Assembly (NCBI GenBank): GCA_964631325.1
Contig: CAZVWJ010000011.1
Span: 1 to 64,000, forward strand
Direction of reading: 5' to 3'
DNA: 64,000 bases
Source: CAZVWJ01 sp964631325
GTDB taxonomy: Bacteria > T1Sed10-126
This document shows positions 34,627 to 43,812 of this stretch, piece after piece (the stretch's first letter is position 1; every line of letters begins with the position of its first letter). The translations under genes were made by a program, and so were the position numbers. The notes beneath the pieces were generated by a model. That model made no database searches and was not told where the DNA came from. It worked only from the letters and a program-made list of their open reading frames with translations.

Positions 34627-37094
34627 CGCTTTTTTCTCACCCGGACACACGTCTTCAGGATCACCTGCGGGAAGTCGGTAAACGGTCAAAAGAGGCAGTA
34701 TTTGACAGATCTTTAAAACTTTCGATTGTTTCCGCTAAAAACATTGCGAAGGTTTCATACTTGATAGGAATTGGTCACGATTTTGGAAAGGCAACAACAT
34801 TTTTTCAGAATGTAATTCGTGGTGATAAGAAGAGCCATCCTCAACAGCATCACGCCCTGATTTCCTCACTGTTTACTTATCACCTTGTGAAAAGAACATT
34901 GGAGGCAGAAACACTTCTTCCCGAGTTGTCTTACCTGGTCGTTCGTTATCATCACGGAAATCTTAAATCTCCCGAGGAACAGCTTTACAAAAAGGGAGAT
35001 ATACAAAAACAGTGGCATAATATTCAAACCGAAAATTTGGAATTTTTACGACGTATATTCGAATCTTTATTGGAATCCGTAAGAAATGAATTTAGTAATC
35101 TTTTTGAATCATTTGGCGAATTTATTAACAGTGGTCTGGATCAAATTCATCGAGATATTGACGGTGCGATTTTTAAACTACTGAAAGAACATTCAGAAGA
35201 ACAACAAATCGAGCTATATTTATTGTGTAATTTCCTGTTTTCTATTTTAGTTGATTCCGACAAAAAATCGGCTGCAAAATTGAATACGGAACCGTTTGAA
35301 GGGGCCTGTGAACCAACGTTAAAGGTTTCTGAGTACCTTGAATATTTACGGAAAAATAAACCGAAGAAGTTCGATCCCCGGGAACCGTTAAATAGAAAAC
35401 GGAATGCCTTTTTTGAACAGGTTACAAACCATGAAAATTTAGAGCCTAAAAACCATCTTTATACGCTTACCGCTCCCACGGGAATCGGAAAGACTTTTGC
35501 GGCGTATGAAACTGCAAGTCGACTTAAATCAAAACTCACCGGTAATCGACGTATTATATATTCACTTCCATTCACCTCGATCATTGATCAAAATTATGAG
35601 GAATTACGTCAAATTATGGATTGGCAAAGTGAATTTAACCCTGATCATTCAAAGTATTTACTCAAACATCATTATCTATCGACTATGGCCCATGACTCCG
35701 AGACTCCCAGTCAGCTCATGAACGATCCCGCGCTTTACCTGCGTGAGAAAATGCTGAACGAATCCTGGGAGTCGGGCCACATAGTTACGACTTTTGTTCA
35801 ACTGTTTCACTCGATCATCGGAAACAAAAATAAATTTCTTAAAAAATTCCATAATATTGTCAATTCAATCGTGATACTGGATGAAGTTCAAAATATAGAA
35901 CCTGATTATTACGGAGTTGTCCGGAAGGTTTTTTCAGTCCTCGCCCAATCTTTTGATACGTACTTCATTTTAATGACGGCCACACAACCAGAAATATTTT
36001 CCTCTGATACTGCTATAGAGCTTTGTGAAGAAAATAACTATTTTCACAATAACTTATTTAATCGCGTCCAGGTAGTCGTTGACGATGGTATTGCCTCAAA
36101 AACATTAAAAGAATTTGGGGACCAGTTTGTTGAGGTATTTGATTCTCAGAATGCTTTGATTGTTCTTAACACAAAATCCTGTGCAGTGGAGTTTTACGAT
36201 TTAATCAAAAAACATCCTGAACTTGAACGCTATTCGAAGTTCTGTTTGACGACCAACCTTACGCCCGGTGATCGTTTGCAAAAAATTGATATTATTAGAG
36301 ACAAATTGGCAGAGGAAGAACCCATAATAGTTGTTTCAACACAGCTCATTGAGGCAGGGGTGGACCTGAGTTTTCAGAAGGTTTGGAGGGACCTGGGGCC
36401 GTTTGACAGTATAGTGCAGGTCGCCGGGCGCTGTAACCGGCATGGTGAAATGGATAACCAGGGAGAGTTGAGAGTTATTTCTTTGGTAAATGAGGACCAC
36501 AATAACTATGAGTATGCTTCTTATATCTATTCCCGGTCATTATTGGAAGCATCCCGGAAAATTCTGACTGAAAATGAACAAATTGAATCAAGCGATTTTT
36601 TTGAACTGAGTCGACAATATTTTCAATCGCTTGACTACCATTTGGAAAGCAAGAAACTTCTTAAGGGGTTACAAAATCTCAACTACACTACTGAACGGAA
36701 AAATGAAACTTCTATTGATCAGTTTGAGCTGATCGAAAATTTACCCTATCAGGAGGATATTATTCTTTGTACGAAACCAGAAGTTCAGGAAAAACTTGAA
36801 GAATATGATGAAATCTACAGGGAGTTCTCGAAAACGGATGATTATTCAACGGAGCGGGATCATTTAATGGGGCGTGCCGTGCTCCTCAAAAAGCAACTGG
36901 CGGATTATACGATTTCAGTCAATCGTAATCACTTGGAGAATTACTTGCGGGAAAAATCTGATGATGTTCGGCAGTCTGTAGCTCGGGACCTCTGGTATGT
37001 GCCATTTAGGCACATCGATAATGTTTATTCAAAAAATAAGGGATTTATGGTGGAGCCAGACTCCAGAGATTTATCAAAAACCGCGGTTTTTTGA
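34623..37094 (+). CDS. cas3: CRISPR helicase-nuclease Cas3
   Basis: Cas3 unwinds and degrades DNA marked by Cascade. The 823-residue protein has an N-terminal HD nuclease: His in SHPDTRLQDHL, then GIGHDFGKATTFF (HD), QQHHALISS and RYHHGN. The helicase follows: Walker A APTGIGKTFAA near residue 283, the DEAD-box variant DEVQ near residue 419, MTATQPE, VVSTQLIEAGVDLSF and QVAGRCNRHG. All catalytic motifs are visible, so it looks active. It overlaps cas5 by four bases and cas6 starts directly at its end. Confidence 0.97.
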   Translation: MTLFSHPDTRLQDHLREVGKRSKEAVFDRSLKLSIVSAKNIAKVSYLIGIGHDFGKATTFFQNVIRGDKKSHPQQHHALISSLFTYHLVKRTLEAETLLPELSYLVVRYHHGNLKSPEEQLYKKGDIQKQWHNIQTENLEFLRRIFESLLESVRNEFSNLFESFGEFINSGLDQIHRDIDGAIFKLLKEHSEEQQIELYLLCNFLFSILVDSDKKSAAKLNTEPFEGACEPTLKVSEYLEYLRKNKPKKFDPREPLNRKRNAFFEQVTNHENLEPKNHLYTLTAPTGIGKTFAAYETASRLKSKLTGNRRIIYSLPFTSIIDQNYEELRQIMDWQSEFNPDHSKYLLKHHYLSTMAHDSETPSQLMNDPALYLREKMLNESWESGHIVTTFVQLFHSIIGNKNKFLKKFHNIVNSIVILDEVQNIEPDYYGVVRKVFSVLAQSFDTYFILMTATQPEIFSSDTAIELCEENNYFHNNLFNRVQVVVDDGIASKTLKEFGDQFVEVFDSQNALIVLNTKSCAVEFYDLIKKHPELERYSKFCLTTNLTPGDRLQKIDIIRDKLAEEEPIIVVSTQLIEAGVDLSFQKVWRDLGPFDSIVQVAGRCNRHGEMDNQGELRVISLVNEDHNNYEYASYIYSRSLLEASRKILTENEQIESSDFFELSRQYFQSLDYHLESKKLLKGLQNLNYTTERKNETSIDQFELIENLPYQEDIILCTKPEVQEKLEEYDEIYREFSKTDDYSTERDHLMGRAVLLKKQLADYTISVNRNHLENYLREKSDDVRQSVARDLWYVPFRHIDNVYSKNKGFMVEPDSRDLSKTAVF

Positions 37095-37769
37095 ATGAAT
37101 GATCTCAAAATTTCCCTCTTCCAGTTCTTTATTGGTGAAAAAGGGACCGTGGCGCCGCGGAAGCTGCGTGGCTATATGGGTGGGGCTTTTTCCGAGCATG
37201 AGCTTCTGCACAATCACCTGGACGGAGAGTTGGCTTACCGGTATCCGCTGGTTCAGTATAAGGTGATTGATGAGCTTCCCACTATTGTGACCGTCGGAGA
37301 AGCCAATGAAATTGTCTATGATATTTTTCCCCGGTTGGACGAAGTGGAAATTGATGGTGAAAAGTTGAAAGTATACGAACGGCGGTTTCGGGAACACCGG
37401 ATGGACTACGGGGATACAGAGGAACGCTGTGAATATGAGTTTTTGACGCCCTGGTTGTCGTTGAACCAGGATAATTATGAGGAATATGAAGCACTGGAGA
37501 CACTTGAGGCTAAAAAAGAAGAATTGGAGCGCATCCTGACGGGAAATATTCTCTCTCAGGCCAAGGGACTGGATTACTGGATTGATAATCAGCTCGAAGT
37601 GGAGCTTGATTTTTATAGCCTTGATCGCCCTGTTCATCATAAGGGCGTGAAGTTCCACGGCTTCAAAGGTGGTTTCACCGTCAATTTCAAGCTTCCCGAT
37701 TACCTGGGGCTGGGCAAATCGGTTTCCCACGGATTCGGGACAATTAAACGGATGGGAAATTCTAAATAA
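37095..37769 (+). CDS. cas6: CRISPR RNA endonuclease Cas6-like
   Basis: Cas6 cuts repeat RNA to free crRNAs with an 8-nt ATTGAAAC handle. The 224-residue protein ends in a glycine-rich RAMP loop, LPDYLGLGKSVSHGFGTIKR, typical of Cas6 C-termini; residues 1-60 include RGYMGGAFSEH and the conserved core strands. A histidine near the loop (HHKGVKFHGF) is a candidate catalytic residue. In most I-B loci cas6 is first; here it follows cas3. A second copy of its last 41 codons lies at 44956, downstream of the array. The start ATG 37095 directly follows the cas3 stop. Confidence 0.85.
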   Translation: MNDLKISLFQFFIGEKGTVAPRKLRGYMGGAFSEHELLHNHLDGELAYRYPLVQYKVIDELPTIVTVGEANEIVYDIFPRLDEVEIDGEKLKVYERRFREHRMDYGDTEERCEYEFLTPWLSLNQDNYEEYEALETLEAKKEELERILTGNILSQAKGLDYWIDNQLEVELDFYSLDRPVHHKGVKFHGFKGGFTVNFKLPDYLGLGKSVSHGFGTIKRMGNSK

Positions 37770-37770
37770 T

Positions 37771-38043
37771 ATGACAACTCCTTTTGATCAGTTGCGGAAA
37801 CAAGGGGCTCAGGGCCGTTTTGTTGTTTCAGCTAAAGTCGAGGATAAAATGTTCATGGGAGAGATGAGTAAGGATGAGATTCAAAATATTTTTCTGAAGG
37901 GGACTGTTCGCAAAAAAGAGCCGGATGAGGAAACCGGCGGTAGTTTCACAAAGTTTACCTTGGTCTGGCGCGACTGGTATCTGGTCGTGAAAAATACAAA
38001 TCCATGTTTTATAATAACAGCAGGGAGGAATAAAGATGACTGA
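37771..38043 (+). CDS. DUF4258-like small protein, probable toxin, inside the cas operon
   Basis: A 90-residue protein whose layout resembles DUF4258: FVVSAKVEDKMFMGEMSKDE, then a KGTVRKK turn, a WRDWYLVVKN strand and the final FIITAGRNK, close to the IIT-(Y/A) ending of the family. DUF4258 proteins resemble MqsR/RelE-like toxins and often pair with YgiT-type zinc-finger antitoxins, which is what follows here with an 8-base overlap. The family His after the first Ser is not seen (SAKVEDKM). ATG 37771 is one base past the cas6 stop. It is co-oriented with the cas genes on both sides, so it would be co-expressed with them. Toxicity is inferred, not shown. Confidence 0.65.
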   Translation: MTTPFDQLRKQGAQGRFVVSAKVEDKMFMGEMSKDEIQNIFLKGTVRKKEPDEETGGSFTKFTLVWRDWYLVVKNTNPCFIITAGRNKDD

Positions 38044-38308
38044 AGTTCAGGAATGGCTTGAAGAAACGAAAAAAGAATGTCCGCGCGGTTGTGGTGAGAC
38101 ACTGGAGTATGTTCGCCGGGATCACGTTTTTACCCGGCCGGATGGAAAAAGTGTCTTGGTTAAGGATGCTGATTTATTGGAATGTACTGTTTGTGGAGAA
38201 ATATTTGTTCCCGCTGATACGGCCCAGTACGTGGCTGATTATTTTCAGGGGGAAATACAAGCTTCCGGTATGACTGAAATTCCTGTCCTGAACAAGAAAT
38301 CAGCGTAA
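38036..38308 (+). CDS. YgiT-type zinc-finger protein, probable antitoxin, inside the cas operon
   Basis: The 90-residue protein has two CxxCG-like knuckles: ECPRGCGETLEYV (CPRGCG) near residue 15 and LECTVCGEIFVPADTAQY (CxxCG) near residue 50. That is the YgiT/MqsA N-terminal zinc domain. It lacks the C-terminal helix-turn-helix of full MqsA, so it may neutralise by direct binding only. GGAGG lies 7 bases before ATG 38036. It overlaps the DUF4258-like gene and is followed 35 bases later by the cas1 reading frame. The pair is a plausible toxin-antitoxin module embedded in a CRISPR operon. Confidence 0.75.
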   Translation: MTEVQEWLEETKKECPRGCGETLEYVRRDHVFTRPDGKSVLVKDADLLECTVCGEIFVPADTAQYVADYFQGEIQASGMTEIPVLNKKSA

Positions 38309-38343
38309 ATAGGATAGTGAAATTTATATTCGGGTAGATACCG

Positions 38344-39324
38344 ATCGAACTTGTTCTTAACTCCTACGGCACCTTCCTTAAGAAAAAGGATCAACGCTTC
38401 GTCCTGGAGCGTGATGGGGATAAGTTCGAAGTCTCCCATAAAAAAGTAGACCGGGTTTTAATTGCTACCGCTGCTACGGTGACCACCGACGCCCTTAAAT
38501 TTGCCATTGACAATAAAATCGACGTGGTTTTCCTTGATGAGAAAGGGGATCCCTACGGTCGAGTCTGGTCCAGCAAGCTGGGCAGTACTGTTTTAATCCG
38601 TCGTCGTCAGCTTGCTGCCAGCGACTCGGAGCAGGGCTGGAAATTGGCCCGGGAGTGGGTGGTGGAAAAATTGACCAACCAGGTGGATTTCCTGGAGGAG
38701 TTGGGCCGCCGGCGCAATAAAACCAAGCAGGAAATGGTTACTGAAGTAACCGGCAGAATCAAGGATAATATTGAGAAACTGCAGCAGCTTTCCGGTACTC
38801 CCGCTGGTGTGCGAGACCGGGTGATGGGGCTGGAAGGCAGTGCGGGTCGCCAGTATTTTAATGCCCTTGGTGAGCTTTTGCCGGACAGGTATGAATTTAA
38901 CGGCCGCAGCCGTAACCCGGCGGAGGACTGCTTTAATGCCTTTATCAATTACGGTTACGGGATTCTATATTCCCGCGTGGAAGCCGCCTGTGTCATTGCC
39001 GGGCTGGACCCTTATATCGGTTTTATTCACGCTGATAATTATAACAAGGTTAGCCTTGTTTTTGACCTTGTGGAGATGTTCAGAATTTTCGTTGAAGAAC
39101 CGGTCTTTTACCTGTTCAGCAAACGCAAAGTAAGCGGTGAGCACGTGGACGAGGTAACCGGGGGGTTGCGTTTGAATGAGAACGGCCGGGAACTGCTGAT
39201 CCAGAATTTCAACCAGTTTATGGAAGAATCGATGCGCTACAAGGGCCGTAATATCCAGCGAAAAAATGTTATTCAGTTTCGCTGTCACCGGATAGCCAAC
39301 CGCTTGTTAGAGGAGGAAAACTGA
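38344..39324 (+). CDS. cas1: CRISPR integrase Cas1, no canonical start at the expected N-terminus
   Basis: Cas1 integrates new spacers. The frame encodes about 326 residues from IELVLNSYGTFLKKKDQRF to the end, the normal length. Catalytic residues are Glu in LEGSAGRQYF, His in GFIHADNYNK and Asp in FDLVEMFR. The expected N-terminus falls at ATC 38344, with a TAG 9 bases upstream in frame; the first canonical start is GTG 38479, which would remove 45 residues of the N-terminal sheet. A GTG with AGGA upstream at 38317 runs into that TAG. The relic copy at 45986 also opens only from ATC. Either a rare AUC start is used or both copies lost their starts. It overlaps cas2 by one base. Confidence 0.85.
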   Translation: MELVLNSYGTFLKKKDQRFVLERDGDKFEVSHKKVDRVLIATAATVTTDALKFAIDNKIDVVFLDEKGDPYGRVWSSKLGSTVLIRRRQLAASDSEQGWKLAREWVVEKLTNQVDFLEELGRRRNKTKQEMVTEVTGRIKDNIEKLQQLSGTPAGVRDRVMGLEGSAGRQYFNALGELLPDRYEFNGRSRNPAEDCFNAFINYGYGILYSRVEAACVIAGLDPYIGFIHADNYNKVSLVFDLVEMFRIFVEEPVFYLFSKRKVSGEHVDEVTGGLRLNENGRELLIQNFNQFMEESMRYKGRNIQRKNVIQFRCHRIANRLLEEEN

Positions 39325-39617
39325 TGCTTACCTGGGTGGTTTACGATATTACCGAGGATAAAATTCGTAATTCCATTTCGGAAAAATGTTTGAACATGGG
39401 ATTGCGCCGCGTCCAGTATTCGGTGTTTTTGGGGGATTTAAATAACAATGAGCGGGATGAAATAGCTGTTTACGCCGAGGATATTATCGAGGAAGAAGAA
39501 AATGACCGGGTCTATATTTTCCCCATGTGTCGCGAGGATTTTGAACGAGTCCAACTGATCGGCCAGGAGTTTGATAAAGAGCTGGTTGCCGATGAACTTA
39601 CCACTCACATGTTCTGA
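39324..39617 (+). CDS. cas2: CRISPR adaptation protein Cas2
   Basis: Cas2 bridges two Cas1 dimers in the integration complex. The 97-residue protein opens WVVYDITEDKIRNSISEKC, has GLRRVQYSVFLGDLNNNERD and then VYIFPMC, a typical Cas2 ferredoxin-like fold. GAGGAGG precedes ATG 39324, which shares its A with the cas1 TGA. The two are surely co-translated. The C-terminus is a little longer than usual. Confidence 0.96.
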   Translation: MLTWVVYDITEDKIRNSISEKCLNMGLRRVQYSVFLGDLNNNERDEIAVYAEDIIEEEENDRVYIFPMCREDFERVQLIGQEFDKELVADELTTHMF

Positions 39618-39620
39618 AAG

Positions 39621-40235
39621 ATGTGGATAATTGACGGGCGGACCTATATTTCTCCCTCTGATGTCATGGAGTGTCTATACTGTCCGCGCTTCATCTATTT
39701 CATGTATTGTCTTGACCTGATTCAGAATGAAAAGGCCCGGGATAAAGTTTTAAAGGGCCGCCATATTCATAAGCTCAAGGCTGTTAGAAATAAGAATTAC
39801 CTGCGTAAAAAAATTGGTGCAGTTGATAAACAGATAGAGGTGCGCCTTGTTTCCCATGAACACCGGCTCCACGGAATAGTGGATGAAGTATTGACTCTGG
39901 ATGATGAAACAATGGCCCCCCTGGATTATAAATTTGCTGAATATCGGGAAAAAACCTTTCGGACCCACCGCTATCAGGCGGTTTATTATGCTTTGATGAT
40001 CCGGGAGCAGTTGGAGGCAGATGTGGACAGGGCATTCATCTGTTACACGCGCAGTAAGAACAAGTTAAAGGAAATCAACATCAAAGAGAAGCATATAGAG
40101 AAATCAGTGGATTTTGCTGAAAAAGTTCGTAAAATTATTAATAGAGGGATTTTTCCTGAACCGACTTCCGTGACGAAGCGCTGCGTAGATTGTACCTATA
40201 ATTCAGTCTGTGTAGGAGCTGAGCTCTCAATATAG
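39621..40235 (+). CDS. cas4: CRISPR adaptation nuclease Cas4
   Basis: Cas4 trims pre-spacers and selects PAM-containing ends. The 204-residue protein has cysteines for a [4Fe-4S] cluster: Cys18 and Cys21 (ECLYCPRF) at the N-terminus and Cys188, Cys191, Cys197 (KRCVDCTYNSVC) at the C-terminus. The RecB-type core shows GIVDEVL, PLDYKFAEYREK and HRYQAVYYALM (nuclease Asp, Glu, Lys and Gln). It lies three bases after cas2, an unusual position: cas4 normally precedes cas1. The leader and array begin directly after it. Confidence 0.94.
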   Translation: MWIIDGRTYISPSDVMECLYCPRFIYFMYCLDLIQNEKARDKVLKGRHIHKLKAVRNKNYLRKKIGAVDKQIEVRLVSHEHRLHGIVDEVLTLDDETMAPLDYKFAEYREKTFRTHRYQAVYYALMIREQLEADVDRAFICYTRSKNKLKEINIKEKHIEKSVDFAEKVRKIINRGIFPEPTSVTKRCVDCTYNSVCVGAELSI

Positions 40236-40435
40236 GTTTGATATTGGTGATTTATTAGGAAAAGTTGCTCTTTTCCAATTAAATACTGAAATTACGTAAC
40301 TTTGCCCCACCAGAGTGTTGACAAACTTGTGTCGATTGATGTTAAAAAGTGATTAAATAAGGATAATCATCGGAATTTATCTGTTGAACTATGAGGTGAA
40401 ATACCTGAAATTACGAGGGTTAGGAGGAAATTGCT
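40236..40435 (+). promoter_or_regulatory. CRISPR leader
   Basis: The 200-base AT-rich, gene-free segment between cas4 and the first repeat is the leader, because the repeat ends ATTGAAAC on this strand, which places the leader on this side. A TTGAC-like element near 40318 with TTAAAA about 18 bases on is a possible array promoter; I place it only approximately. GGAGGAAATTG abuts repeat 1. Confidence 0.65.
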
Positions 40436-43382
40436 GTCCAACCACCAGATCCAACAAAACAAGGATTGAAACGCAACGGGGCCTTCAAATGCCCTAACCT
40501 CAATCTGGTCCAACCACCAGATCCAACAAAACAAGGATTGAAACTCGGTAAGGACAGCTTTTATAGTTCACACAGAGCAGTCCAACCACCAGATCCAACA
40601 AAACAAGGATTGAAACAGGTGATTGATAGGCCCGGAGAAGAGGATAATGGGTCCAACCACCAGATCCAACAAAACAAGGATTGAAACTTGATGGTAGGGG
40701 GTAAAAATAATGAAGAAAGAAGTGTCCAACCACCAGATCCAACAAAACAAGGATTGAAACGGAAATCCCCCATCCTGGAGATTGGAGTCAATGGTGTCCA
40801 ACCACCAGATCCAACAAAACAAGGATTGAAACACTACTAAATGCCATAGAAAAGTTGTAGAAGTTTTGTCCAACCACCAGATCCAACAAAACAAGGATTG
40901 AAACTCGGAGTAGTTTGTAATATCCGATTCTGGTCTGAAGTCCAACCACCAGATCCAACAAAACAAGGATTGAAACTTGTTTCGGGGTGTTCCACTACTT
41001 GTTTGTATAAATTGTCCAACCACCAGATCCAACAAAACAAGGATTGAAACTTGAAAAACCAAATAGTCCTTTGAGCAGATTTTCATCGTCCAACCACCAG
41101 ATCCAACAAAACAAGGATTGAAACACCTAATACAATTATAAGCTATATGTATCGGGATGGTCCAACCACCAGATCCAACAAAACAAGGATTGAAACTTTA
41201 GAATTATAAATGTCTCCAACCATATTATTTAGTCCAACCACCAGATCCAACAAAACAAGGATTGAAACGTGAAAGTCTCTCCCTCCTTAAAAATAATATC
41301 TGGTCCAACCACCAGATCCAACAAAACAAGGATTGAAACAAATACTTTCAACACGTTGACCGGTCTGGTACTTGTCCAACCACCAGATCCAACAAAACAA
41401 GGATTGAAACATCGGATCGACACTGAACAAGTCATGGATGATTATGTCCAACCACCAGATCCAACAAAACAAGGATTGAAACCCAAACTTTTTGAGCACA
41501 GATCTGTAGTGATCATTAGTCCAACCACCAGATCCAACAAAACAAGGATTGAAACGTTCGTCGTATGCGTATGGCACACGAAGAAATACAGTCCAACCAC
41601 CAGATCCAACAAAACAAGGATTGAAACTACATATACCCAACAGTTCAAAATCACCGATTTAGTCCAACCACCAGATCCAACAAAACAAGGATTGAAACGC
41701 TGAAAGTTTTGTAAGCTATATAACCGTTATCTGTCCAACCACCAGATCCAATGAAACACAGATCCCGAGTGCCGGTCCCCCCACCTGTTTTAGTCCAACC
41801 ACCAGATCCAACAAAACAAGGATTGAAACCCAAGTATCTGCTTGGCNNNNNNNNNNNNNNNNNNNNNNNNNNNNNNNNNNNNNNNNNNNNNNNNNNNNNN
41901 NNNNNNNNNNNNNNNNNNNNNNNNNNNNNNNNNNNNNNNNNNNNNNACGTGGGGTTCCACGAGGGTCCAACCACCAGATCCAACAAAACAAGGATTGAAA
42001 CTGATTGCAACCTGTCCCTGCACGGTGACTGAATCGTCCAACCACCAGATCCAACAAAACAAGGATTGAAACACTTTCAGCTCATCCACGGCGGACCGGG
42101 TAACCGGTGTCCAACCACCAGATCCAACAAAACAAGGATTGAAACGATACATGCGGGACTACAAATTTCGCCGGGTGGCCCGGGTCCAACCACCAGATCC
42201 AACAAAACAAGGATTGAAACCCGGTGAGAATATCCCGGTAGAATTACAAAATCAGGACGTCCAACCACCAGATCCAACAAAACAAGGATTGAAACAGTGT
42301 CATCGTCGGGCTTATCGTCGCAGGCTTTCAGTCCAACCACCAGATCCAACAAAACAAGGATTGAAACTTAAATCTATGGGAGGATGACCGCAATGGCTGA
42401 TATGTCCAACCACCAGATCCAACAAAACAAGGATTGAAACAAGAAATCCTTATCGGCCACGTCACCAAAAGCCCGAGTCCAACCACCAGATCCAACAAAA
42501 CAAGGATTGAAACGAGCAAATGCGATTTTTCTCCCCCAGATTCAAGGCGTCCAACCACCAGATCCAACAAAACAAGGATTGAAACGAAAATGACTCCGCG
42601 CCTGCTCAAACTCAGGGCCGAGTCCAACCACCAGATCCAACAAAACAAGGATTGAAACTCTGGGCCGGTATGCAATGGAATGGCGACCCCACGCGTCCAA
42701 CCACCAGATCCAACAAAACAAGGATTGAAACCTTGGTAATTATGGTTATGCTAATAAAACATTAAGTCCAACCACCAGATCCAACAAAACAAGGATTGAA
42801 ACAAATCACTCCTTGTATATCTGAATATTCAGCGTAGTGTCCAACCACCAGATCCAACAAAACAAGGATTGAAACAAACACGAAGCGTCTGGAAACCGTC
42901 GAGCTTTACGAGTCCAACCACCAGATCCAACAAAACAAGGATTGAAACGAGCAAATGCGATTTTTCTCCCCCAGATTCAAGGCGTCCAACCACCAGATCC
43001 AACAAAACAAGGATTGAAACCTAACTGTAATCCGGGGTCTCGGGGGAGATATCCGTCCAACCACCAGATCCAACAAAACAAGGATTGAAACTTAAATCTA
43101 TGGGAGGATGACCGCAATGGCTGATATGTCCAACCACCAGATCCAACAAAACAAGGATTGAAACAAGAAATCCTTATCGGCCACGTCACCAAAAGCCCGA
43201 GTCCAACCACCAGATCCAACAAAACAAGGATTGAAACAAATTAGACCGCTCAAGAGCCACGTTGGTAATATCAGTCCAACCACCAGATCCAACAAAACAA
43301 GGATTGAAACCCAAGATTGTTTAATAATTTCTTGGCAACAGCCCTGTCCAACCACCAGATCCAACAAAACAAGGATTGAAAC
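40436..43382 (+). CRISPR. Type I-B CRISPR array, 40 visible repeats
   Basis: The 37-nt repeat begins GTCCAACCACCAGATCC and ends AAGGATTGAAAC; the last eight bases are the usual I-B/III crRNA handle. Starts run from 40436 to 43346 with spacers of about 34-37 nt. One copy (41733) is degenerate: 12 bases missing, giving GTCCAACCACCAGATCCAATGAAAC in shortened form, 25 nt. A block of 100 N (41847-41946) interrupts the array, so the true count is unknown. Three spacers occur twice: those beginning TTAAATCTATGGG (42368, 43092), AAGAAATCCTTATC (42441, 43165) and GAGCAAATGCG (42514, 42949). No trailing degenerate repeat is evident at the far end. Confidence 0.98.
41847..41946. other. Assembly gap inside the CRISPR array
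   Basis: One hundred consecutive N replace the sequence between two spacer fragments. The round number suggests a placeholder of unknown real length; repeats and spacers are probably missing here. Confidence 0.98.
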
Positions 43383-43812
43383 GAAGAAGCTATATCCGAA
43401 ATCATCGAGCCTCGGAGGTTGAAAGTTTCAAAGTATAAAGAATAGTGATATTTATTGAGACATATCAATCGGAGTTGACTTTTTGAAGATTATTCAGAGC
43501 TCGTTTACGAACATATTCAGCACTGTAAAAGGTGACTGCCGGGACATCAAATGAGATGCGTCCGAAAAATTTGTTTCATCTAGCTTGAACTACGAAAAAG
43601 TGAATTATCAACGACCGATTGAAGTAGCAAAAGCAGAGAGAATGACAGACAAAAATTCACAACTCTCAGAGCTATCCAGTGGTTCAAATTTACGGTCTCA
43701 GTACACCGGTTTTGAAAATTTAGCTAAGTCAACTTTACTTCTACATCGCTTTACGGTAGAGTTAACCTAATATTTAAAGACGTATTTAAATTTCCAGGTT
43801 AATTGAGGGCAG
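43383..43812. other. Gene-free stretch after the CRISPR array
   Basis: I see no convincing gene. A short frame at 43585-43770 has a biased, low-complexity composition and no recognisable motif. The stretch ends at the ribosome-binding site (GAGG) of the next gene. Confidence 0.5.

Noticed and set aside
40466..43422. Many overlapping open frames on both strands of the CRISPR array with recurrent peptides such as PTTRSNKTRIET
   Set aside because: They are translations of the repeat itself in several frames, not genes.
43585..43770. A 61-codon frame after the array
   Set aside because: Composition is not gene-like and no family is recognised.
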